Source: Bacillota bacterium
GTDB taxonomy: Bacteria > Bacillota > Clostridia > Oscillospirales > Ruminococcaceae
DNA: 27,410 nucleotides
Assembly (NCBI GenBank): GCA_023431215.1
Contig: JAEYXR010000128.1
Location: 1-27,410 of the forward strand
Direction: 5' to 3'
The position numbers and the translations under genes were made by a program. Of the stretch, positions 22,009 through 27,410 are shown in pieces. How positions within the stretch are numbered: position 1 is the first letter of the stretch; every line of letters starts with the position of its first letter. The notes beneath the pieces were generated by a model. That model made no database searches, was not told where the DNA came from, and worked only from the letters and a program-made list of their open reading frames with translations.

Positions 22009-22833
22009 TTAGAATACAACCATATCTCCTGTAGATAAGCGGCAGCATTCAATTTCTGGAATATATTGAGAAAGTTGCAAAAGTTGTTCGCCGGAACAGT
22101 GGCAAAGTCCTACACGCTGAACGCCTAAGTTGCGCAATGCATCAGCGGTGAGCTTAATACGGGCACTGTCAGCCTCGACCAGATGTGCGCCGCCCCAAAC
22201 GCTGACAATAGGCCGCTGCAAACGGTTGTGTACAGTGGTAAGCATATTGACAACTCCGGGATGGGAACAGCCTACTATAACAGCCAACCCTTCCCCGGTT
22301 TCCACTGCAAGGCAAATTTCATCTTCAAATAAATCCGGCGCAAAGGTGTCGGGGTCGGTTTTGGATACGAAGCGTTGGGGGATTGTTTCATAGGGGCATA
22401 TTCGTGGAAAATTACCGACTGCCCAGCAGTCATCGGCAAGCTTAAGCAGGTCATTGCAAATCTTGTGCTGAATTTGATGCTGTTGCAGCAGTGTCTGACC
22501 AAAACTGGCACCAAGATAAGAGTATTTGCAGCCATCAAAAGCGTAACGTGGTTGCCAAAAATATGGCCCGGTTACAAATTGCTTTACTTGCAGGTTTGAC
22601 ACAATGTTGTGAAACCCTGATGCATGGTCATAGTGTGAATGACTGCATACTGCATAGTCTATCAAATCTAATGGAACATTTAATTTATGTGCATTCTCTA
22701 AAACACGTCCGCTTTCGCCAAAATCCAGAAGCAGATGAATATTGTCTGTCTCAAGATAAAATGAAAGTCCGTGTTCGGTGTATAAACCTTTGTGTTCACC
22801 ACTGGTATTTTCAATTAGGGTGACCAGTTGCAT
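22009..22833 (-). CDS. MBL-fold metallohydrolase
   Basis: Metallo-beta-lactamase-fold hydrolase, 274 aa. The metal signature C-S-H-S-H-Y-D-H-A-S-G is at about residues 63-73, with later ligands in G-C-S-H-P-G near 189 and L-C-H-C-S-G near 242. The overall pattern (L-L-L-D-F-G-E-S-G-R-V-L-E-N-A, G-G-A-H-L) fits the MBL branch often labelled dihydropterin-ribofuranosyl-aminobenzene phosphate synthase-like, a name of doubtful functional value. ATG 22833-22831 is chosen because AGGAAGG lies 8 bases upstream. First gene of the operon with the CdaR-type regulator and gntP; the substrate is unknown but may be a lactone or ester of the transported acid. Confidence 0.85.
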   Translation of the reverse strand: MQLVTLIENTSGEHKGLYTEHGLSFYLETDNIHLLLDFGESGRVLENAHKLNVPLDLIDYAVCSHSHYDHASGFHNIVSNLQVKQFVTGPYFWQPRYAFDGCKYSYLGASFGQTLLQQHQIQHKICNDLLKLADDCWAVGNFPRICPYETIPQRFVSKTDPDTFAPDLFEDEICLAVETGEGLAVIVGCSHPGVVNMLTTVHNRLQRPIVSVWGGAHLVEADSARIKLTADALRNLGVQRVGLCHCSGEQLLQLSQYIPEIECCRLSTGDMVVF

Positions 22834-22886
22834 ACCTTTCGCCTTCCTAATCATGTATTTTTTGTTAATAGTCTAACTTTAAGTTT

Positions 22887-22895
22887 ATTATACCA
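22887..22895 (-). promoter_or_regulatory. Extended -10 promoter of the MBL-cdaR-gntP operon
   Basis: The minus strand reads TGGTATAAT (22895 to 22887), a perfect TGN-TATAAT extended -10. No strong -35 is seen 17 bases upstream. The predicted start near 22880 gives a leader of about 47 bases. Confidence 0.6.
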
Positions 22896-23008
22896 CCTTT
22901 TGTTCTTTACTTCATTGTGCCCCAGCCTAAAGAATAAGACTATTTTTCGTACGGTCTTGCCATAATGGGGTAAAAAATGATATAAAAAAATTACCCTGTC
23001 AGGCAATA

Positions 23009-23060
23009 AAAAAGGCTGCCGGTAAAACGCTTGTGTAAGCGCTTTACCGGCAGCCTTTTT
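23009..23060 (-). terminator. Strong terminator after the rhodanese operon
   Basis: AAAAAGGCTGCCGGTAAA (23009-23026) pairs perfectly with TTTACCGGCAGCCTTTTT (23043-23060), with an inner CGCTT/AAGCG extension. It begins 18 bases after the stop codon at 23079-23081 and insulates the MBL operon. Confidence 0.93.
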
Positions 23061-23078
23061 GTTACTGGTAATTTTAAA

Positions 23079-24041
23079 TTAATCGGTTACGACAGGGCCT
23101 TTGGCACCCAGCCAGCCACTGCCGCCCTCTTTGCCCATACCGCCAGCCAAAGAGTAGGCTTCAAAGCCCAGCATACGCAGGGTAGCTACTGTCTGGGAGG
23201 AGGTTTGACCGGTATAGCAGTATACCACTACGGGCTTATCGGTGGGGATGGTGGAGAACTGCTCCTGCATGCCTTTGCCAAAAGGAATGTTGAGCGCACC
23301 CTGAATGTGACCGGCAGCATAGTCTTCGGCTTTGCGTACAGAAAGGATGGTGTACTCATCCTTGCCGGAGGCAACAGCTTCAATCAGTTTTTCGGGGGCA
23401 AAGTTAAAGGACTTGTTTTCGTTGGTTGTGGAGTCTTTAAAGTATGCTGCAATCGCATCTTCAATGGCATCGTCCACTTCGTAGTCCTCGTCAGGCAGGG
23501 TAGCGGCGTCTTTGGTTATGTAAGCTTCAAAGCCAGCCTGCTTGGAAATACCGTTGTTGAAACCACCCTGGATATTGGTGGCGTATTTACCGGCAATGTT
23601 TAACAGGGCAACAACCTGAGAAGAGGTTTGGCCTGTGTAGCAGTTGATGAACAGGGGCACGTCATCGGGAATCATCTCCAATGCATCTGCAACAGCAGTG
23701 CCATAAGGAACGTTGACAGCGCCCTTCAGATGGCCTTCGGCATAAGCGTCGGGCTGGCGCACATCAATAATCAGCATTTCTTCGCCTGCGTCAATTTTTT
23801 TAAACAGGTCTTCTACGCTGCTCATGTGACGGTCCTCGGGGAAAGAAGCAAAGTAATTCATTGCAGCTTCGGTTACGGTATCTGCAGATGGCGCAGGTGC
23901 TTCAGAAGAGGAGGCCGGTGCGCTGGAGGCCGGAGGTGTAGATGTTGAAACAGGTGTGCTGCTGGAGGCGGGAGTGGAGCCACAGGCTGCAAGGCTAAAA
24001 ATCAATATGAATGCAAGGAAAATTGAAAGTACTTTTTTCAT
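23079..24041 (-). CDS. Secreted lipoprotein with two active-type rhodanese domains
   Basis: Predicted surface sulfurtransferase, 320 aa from ATG 24041-24039 (AAAGGA upstream). The signal M-K-K-V-L-S-I-F then S-L-A-A-C gives lipidated Cys20, followed by a Ser/Pro/Ala linker to about residue 55. Rhodanese domain 1 (about 70-175) has L-I-I-D-V-R-Q-P near 90 and active-site Cys134 in C-Y-T-G-Q-T-S-S-Q; domain 2 (about 210-315) has Cys275 in an identical nine-residue loop. The two halves are an internal duplication with both cysteines kept, unlike classical two-domain rhodaneses where one is dead. The last conserved block is G-G-S-G-W-L-G-A. Second gene of the operon, 33 bases after the other rhodanese. 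The sulfur donor and acceptor are unknown. Confidence 0.9.
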   Translation of the reverse strand: MKKVLSIFLAFILIFSLAACGSTPASSSTPVSTSTPPASSAPASSSEAPAPSADTVTEAAMNYFASFPEDRHMSSVEDLFKKIDAGEEMLIIDVRQPDAYAEGHLKGAVNVPYGTAVADALEMIPDDVPLFINCYTGQTSSQVVALLNIAGKYATNIQGGFNNGISKQAGFEAYITKDAATLPDEDYEVDDAIEDAIAAYFKDSTTNENKSFNFAPEKLIEAVASGKDEYTILSVRKAEDYAAGHIQGALNIPFGKGMQEQFSTIPTDKPVVVYCYTGQTSSQTVATLRMLGFEAYSLAGGMGKEGGSGWLGAKGPVVTD

Positions 24042-24074
24042 TGTCTTAATTCCTTTCTGCTTTAGCATGTATCA

Positions 24075-24989
24075 TTAGGAGGCATCTTTTTGGCTAGGAG
24101 CTACTGTTCCGGAGGGTCTGTCAATGGGACGGTCTGAAGCGGAAGTCCATTCAAGCCATGCACCGTCATAAATACGAAGATTGCGATAGCCTGCTTCGTA
24201 CAGTGACAAAAACACAGGTGCTGCACGAAATGAGGTTTTACAATAAATGATAATTTCATTTTCAGGGTAGATGCCAGCCTGCAGATAGTTAATCCGTGTG
24301 GTCTCAACAGATTTTAAGGTATTGTCGGAATAGTAGTTGGTGAGATAGTTTTTCATGATAGCGGTAGGTATCTTACCCTCTGCTAAATACTCCTCATCAC
24401 TGCGTACATCCAGCAACACAACATTGGAATCCGGGTTGTTTACCTGCGCAAGTACATCTTCGGTGGTGGCAAGCCAGTTTTGAGAAGGCTCGCCGGCTGT
24501 AAAGGTGCCTGGCTGGGGAGTGACCGGGTCGGTATTCATTGAAACACCAGCCGCCTTTAAAGCTTCTATCCCTCCGTCCACTACACGCACATTTTCGTGG
24601 CCGTACATAAATAGCGTCCACACAAAACGTGCAGCACTCATCTTATCGTTATCATAGACAAGAATGCTTGTGTCGTTGGAGATGCCGTTTTTGGCCATCA
24701 GCTTTTCCAGCTTTTTTGAGGTAGTGAGCATATTGGCAACCGGCACGCTGATAACGATATCAGAGGAGGGAATATTGACCGCTCCGGCCACATGACCCTT
24801 GGCGTAGTCCTCCTCTTTCTGCATATCTACCACAACAACACCGGTTTTTTGTGCTTCTGCAGCAAAGTCTTTTGCCGACACAAGCTTTGAGTCTCCGCTG
24901 GCAAAAGTGTGCCCATTGCAGGCAGTAAACACAGTGGCCAGCATCACCAAAGCCAGCGCAAGCGATAGCTTTTTGACAAATGCTTTCAT
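24075..24989 (-). CDS. Secreted rhodanese/mercaptopyruvate sulfurtransferase-like lipoprotein
   Basis: Two-domain sulfurtransferase with a lipoprotein signal (M-K-A-F-V-K-K-L-S-L then V-F-T-A-C, Cys24), 304 aa. Domain 1 (about 35-150) shows V-V-V-V-D-M-Q-K-E-E-D-Y and G-H-V-A-G-A-V-N-I-P but lacks a catalytic cysteine (V-Y-D-N-D-K-M-S near 111). Domain 2 (about 165-285) carries L-L-D-V-R-S-D-E-E-Y and the active loop C-K-T-S-F-R with Cys250 and Arg255, so only the C-terminal half should transfer sulfur, as in classical rhodanese. AGGAGGT precedes ATG 24989. First gene of a two-gene operon with another rhodanese lipoprotein. Confidence 0.9.
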   Translation of the reverse strand: MKAFVKKLSLALALVMLATVFTACNGHTFASGDSKLVSAKDFAAEAQKTGVVVVDMQKEEDYAKGHVAGAVNIPSSDIVISVPVANMLTTSKKLEKLMAKNGISNDTSILVYDNDKMSAARFVWTLFMYGHENVRVVDGGIEALKAAGVSMNTDPVTPQPGTFTAGEPSQNWLATTEDVLAQVNNPDSNVVLLDVRSDEEYLAEGKIPTAIMKNYLTNYYSDNTLKSVETTRINYLQAGIYPENEIIIYCKTSFRAAPVFLSLYEAGYRNLRIYDGAWLEWTSASDRPIDRPSGTVAPSQKDAS

Positions 24990-25040
24990 ACATGACCTCC
25001 TGTTTTTGCAATCGCTTTATGTAGTAAAGCAAACAATCGG

Positions 25041-25118
25041 AATGGGTAAATGAGCTTCCGGCAAATTACCCATTGACTGATGTTATCATTGTATATCATG
25101 ATAGCGTGATTTTATCAT
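25041..25118 (-). promoter_or_regulatory. Inverted repeats upstream of the rhodanese operon
   Basis: AATGGGTAA (25041-25049) and TTACCCATT (25066-25074) form a perfect 9-base inverted repeat in the probable leader. Further up, TATCATGATA (25094-25103) is a perfect palindrome flanked by TTATCAT at 25083-25089 and 25112-25118. No clear -35/-10 pair could be assigned here. Either element could bind a regulator of the rhodanese genes. Confidence 0.4.
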
Positions 25119-25177
25119 AACAAATTTTTATACTGCATATGGTTGTACAATAACTGACAATATTTTAACAAATAAAG

Positions 25178-25206
25178 TTCACTTTTTCTGACGAATCCTT
25201 TATAAT
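25178..25206 (+). promoter_or_regulatory. Sigma-A promoter of the glycosyltransferase gene
   Basis: TTCACT (25178-25183) and perfect TATAAT (25201-25206) are exactly 17 bases apart, giving a start near 25213 and a leader of about 28 bases before the TTG codon. Confidence 0.7.
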
Positions 25207-25240
25207 AGCAGCATAGACCGTGCAAAAAGGAGGGGATATT

Positions 25241-26794
25241 TTGAAAAAACATAAGCAAAAGCACCTTGGAGCAATATGCTATCTAGTTGCTTATATGGCC
25301 TTCAATCTTATGTTTTTGATTACCTTTCCTACCGTCCATTCAGATGAAAGCTGGCTGGGAGGCTTGTCACGCAATATGCTGGCTTCCGGTTCACTGTCCT
25401 GCACCGAGCCTTTTTTTACGGCAAAGCCACGCTTCCCCCATGCCCTGAAGTCTTTGTTTCATCTTTTGCAGCAGGGTGCAATTAAGCTGATGGGTTATAC
25501 CCCCTTTGCACTTCGTTTTTTAAGCCTGCTGGCGGCAGTTGGGTGCTTGTTTGTATTTTATCGCTGTGCGCTACGCTTATTTGAACGTAAAAGTCTTGCT
25601 GTGGCGGCAATGATACTCATGAGTGTGGATATCCAATTTATTTATGCAGGGCATTTTGCTCGCAGCGAAATTTTTTTACTGCTGCTGCTTTGTTTGTGTC
25701 TATATGCCCTTGCGGCACAGCAAATTACCACCAAAACAGTGTTGGCGTGTGCTTTGGCCACAGGGGTGGGTGTGTTTTTTCATCCCAATGCGTTTTTTCT
25801 TGCTTGCGGGTGTGGCAGCGCCATACTTGCCTATACGGTGTGGGAACGAAAGACACTGCGCCATTTGATACTTTATTGTGTTGCCACCGGTGCAATTGCT
25901 GCCCTGGCGGTAGGTATTAGTTATGGCATGGATAGCAAATTTTTACCTCATTATTTTCGCTATGGTGCACAGGAATTTGATGTGATGGCTTCCCCCGGAC
26001 AAAAGATAACCGACATATTTGGATTTTTTGGAAGGCTGTGGCAGCAGGAAAGTGGCACCTACTATCTACCCAATATCCGTGTGCAGCTGGTGATAGGTGC
26101 TTTTTGCATGTTGCTGTGCACCGTATTTGTTGCGGCTATGCATCGTGAAGAGCCTCGGATGTCTCGCTTTTGCTGGGGGCTTTTATGCGCTGAAATGGGC
26201 CTTCTGGGGGGCATTGCCATAGTAGGGCGGTTAAACCAAACCAGCATAGTGTTTTTGTTGCCTGTGGCCGTGCTGCTATGCGGCTTTGGCACGCAGCTGT
26301 TTAGTCAGCGTTACGCGGCCCAGCTGCTGACAGTTCTGCTTTGTGTATCAGCGATAGGCAGTATATGGCAGATTGTACCGGTAATTCAAGGCCCTTCCTA
26401 CAGTGACTATCTGCAGCAGCTTGCGGCTGTGGTTCCACGGAATGCAAAAACAGTGGCAAATTTAAATACCGGTTTTTACTTTGACAATGATGCTCTGTTG
26501 GACTACCGAAACCTGCCCTATGCTGCCGAAAACGGTGGTTTGGCTGACTTTTTGCGTAAAAGCGATGTAGAATATATTCTGTACAGTGACGAACTGGATT
26601 ACCTGTATGAAAACAGGCCGTATTATAATGTTATTTATGGCAACCCCATGTTTGTAGAACAACTGAGAGAATTTTGCGTTCAAAACTGTGTGGAGGTAGC
26701 GAGCTTTACCAACGCTGTCTATGGTAAGCGTATTAATGTGTTGCAAAATAACGACGCATATGGACATATTACGGTGTACCGGGTAAAAGAATAA
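25241..26794 (+). CDS. Polytopic membrane glycosyltransferase, GT39/ArnT-like
   Basis: Membrane protein of 517 aa with about ten hydrophobic helices to roughly residue 385 and a soluble C-terminal portion. The first outer loop has P-T-V-H-S-D-E-S-W-L-G-G-L, the acidic D-E motif expected for lipid-phosphosugar-dependent transferases of the PMT/ArnT superfamily, and later H-F-A-R-S-E near residue 135, which matches the R-x-E type segment of the family. The start is TTG 25241: AAGGAGG (25227-25233) lies 7 bases upstream, whereas an in-frame GTG at 25220 would include the ribosome site. Donor and acceptor are unknown; it likely glycosylates a lipid or surface polymer. It stands alone with its own promoter and terminator. 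Confidence 0.75.
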   Translation: MKKHKQKHLGAICYLVAYMAFNLMFLITFPTVHSDESWLGGLSRNMLASGSLSCTEPFFTAKPRFPHALKSLFHLLQQGAIKLMGYTPFALRFLSLLAAVGCLFVFYRCALRLFERKSLAVAAMILMSVDIQFIYAGHFARSEIFLLLLLCLCLYALAAQQITTKTVLACALATGVGVFFHPNAFFLACGCGSAILAYTVWERKTLRHLILYCVATGAIAALAVGISYGMDSKFLPHYFRYGAQEFDVMASPGQKITDIFGFFGRLWQQESGTYYLPNIRVQLVIGAFCMLLCTVFVAAMHREEPRMSRFCWGLLCAEMGLLGGIAIVGRLNQTSIVFLLPVAVLLCGFGTQLFSQRYAAQLLTVLLCVSAIGSIWQIVPVIQGPSYSDYLQQLAAVVPRNAKTVANLNTGFYFDNDALLDYRNLPYAAENGGLADFLRKSDVEYILYSDELDYLYENRPYYNVIYGNPMFVEQLREFCVQNCVEVASFTNAVYGKRINVLQNNDAYGHITVYRVKE

Positions 26795-26817
26795 TACATC
26801 AATATTGTCTGTCTAAA

Positions 26818-26866
26818 AAAACAGGTGCCCTTACCAGTGTTATGGCTGATGAAGAGCACCTGTTTT
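26818..26866. terminator. Bidirectional terminator between convergent genes
   Basis: AAAACAGGTGC (26818-26828) pairs perfectly with GCACCTGTTTT (26856-26866), with a 27-base loop that can pair further. T-rich sequence follows on both strands. Confidence 0.8.
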
Positions 26867-26897
26867 GTATCGTTTTATGATGTTATCCAAGTGTTGG

Positions 26898-27410
26898 TTA
26901 ACTTGACTGTTGTGTTAAAAAGGCCTCCAGCTTTGCGGCATCTTTTTCACAGGCAACCAGCCGCCCCGTCGTTTTATCAAGAACGGTAATGGTATCCCCA
27001 ATGCGTAGTGCCTCCTCAATATCGTGGGTAACCAGCACAATGGTAATGCCTGCTTCACGCTGTAGCTGTATCAGCAAACTTTGCATGGCACGCCGGGTCA
27101 AGAAGTCCAGGCTTGAAAAGGGCTCGTCCATCAGCAGAACACCGGGAGCAAGGCTAAGTGCCCGTGCCAAAGCACCACGCTGCTTCATTCCGCCGGATAG
27201 AGTATGAGGATAGGCGTTTTCAAAACCGCTTAACCCGGTTTTTTTAAGATATTCGTCGGCACAGGCATGTGCTTTTTGCGGGTCACGCTCTACCCCCGAC
27301 TGCTGCAAAGCAAACACCAGATTACAGCGAAGTGTCTGCCAGGGGAATAATTGATCATAGCTTTGAAACATCATAATCATATCTCGCCGGGGCTCGGTGA
27401 CCAATTCTCT
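26898..27410 (-). CDS. ABC transporter ATP-binding protein, nitrate/sulfonate/taurine type, truncated at window edge
   Basis: C-terminal two-thirds of an ABC ATPase; the frame stays open to base 27410 (R-E-L-V-T-E-P), so the TTG at 27404 is not the start and Walker A lies beyond the window. Present are the Q-loop M-M-F-Q-S-Y-D-Q-L-F-P-W, the signature T-L-S-G-G-M-K-Q-R, Walker B V-L-L-M-D-E-P-F-S-S-L-D and the H-loop V-T-H-D-I-E-E-A-L. The F-Q-x-x-x-L-x-P-W pattern is typical of SsuB/TauB/NrtD-type ATPases that import sulfonates, nitrate or thiamine precursors. Binding protein and permease genes would be expected upstream on the minus strand, outside the window. Last gene of its operon. Confidence 0.88.
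   Translation of the reverse strand, partial: RELVTEPRRDMIMMFQSYDQLFPWQTLRCNLVFALQQSGVERDPQKAHACADEYLKKTGLSGFENAYPHTLSGGMKQRGALARALSLAPGVLLMDEPFSSLDFLTRRAMQSLLIQLQREAGITIVLVTHDIEEALRIGDTITVLDKTTGRLVACEKDAAKLEAFLTQQSS

Noticed and set aside
1197..23060. The many inverted repeats as transposon ends
   Set aside because: Each main hairpin sits at a gene end with T-runs or between cistrons, no transposase is present, and no target-site duplications are seen.
23031..23603. 190-residue open frame on the plus strand
   Set aside because: It begins inside the terminator at 23009-23060 and is antisense to the rhodanese lipoprotein.

Overview
The window looks like a chromosomal segment from a Gram-positive anaerobe of the Clostridia, probably near Oscillospiraceae/Ruminococcaceae. 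This is inferred from lipoprotein signal peptides followed by Ser/Ala/Pro-rich linkers, strong AGGAGG-type ribosome sites, TTG/GTG starts, sigma-A promoters beside sigma-54 promoters, and many hairpin-plus-T-run terminators. I see no tRNA, rRNA, CRISPR array, insertion sequence or phage gene. The theme is uptake and breakdown of sugar acids and sugar phosphates, with three unrelated organic-anion uptake systems in about 20 kb.

Layout. (1) 1-5352, plus strand: the end of a LacI-type regulator, a 638-base regulatory gap, then a TRAP transporter operon (dctP, dctQ, dctM) ending in a CehA/PHP-type metallohydrolase. (2) 5353-5832: a terminator and a frameshifted remnant of a small unknown minus-strand gene. 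(3) 5833-8528, plus: a DeoR-type regulator, a ribulose-phosphate 3-epimerase-type enzyme and a GatD-like zinc dehydrogenase. (4) 8821-12415, minus: a class II aldolase-type decarboxylase (OtnC-like), a DUF1537 kinase (OtnK-like) and a Rossmann/SAF-domain oxidoreductase. (5) 12667-14592, plus: a sigma-54 activator with a PrpR-type sensor domain. (6) 14680-18895, minus: a tripartite tricarboxylate transporter (tctC, tctB, tctA) and a medium-chain dehydrogenase. (7) 19435-22833, minus: an MBL-fold hydrolase, a CdaR-type sugar-diacid regulator and a GntP-type permease. (8) 23079-24989, minus: two secreted rhodanese lipoproteins. (9) 25241-26794, plus: a GT39-like membrane glycosyltransferase. (10) 26898-27410, minus: a partial ABC ATPase.

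The most striking structure is in blocks 4-6. Near-consensus sigma-54 promoters lie upstream of both minus-strand operons flanking the activator gene, at 12485-12469 and 18989-18973. Each has a cluster of GTTGCA/TGCAAC elements about 100-200 bases upstream of its predicted start. The simplest reading is a two-operon sigma-54 regulon: one acid-sugar transporter plus dehydrogenase, one kinase, decarboxylase and oxidoreductase, and a dedicated activator whose sensor domain probably binds a pathway acid. The dehydrogenase/isomerase pair usual for tetronate pathways is absent, so the SAF oxidoreductase and the dehydrogenase at 14680-15669 are candidates for those steps and the true substrate is open.
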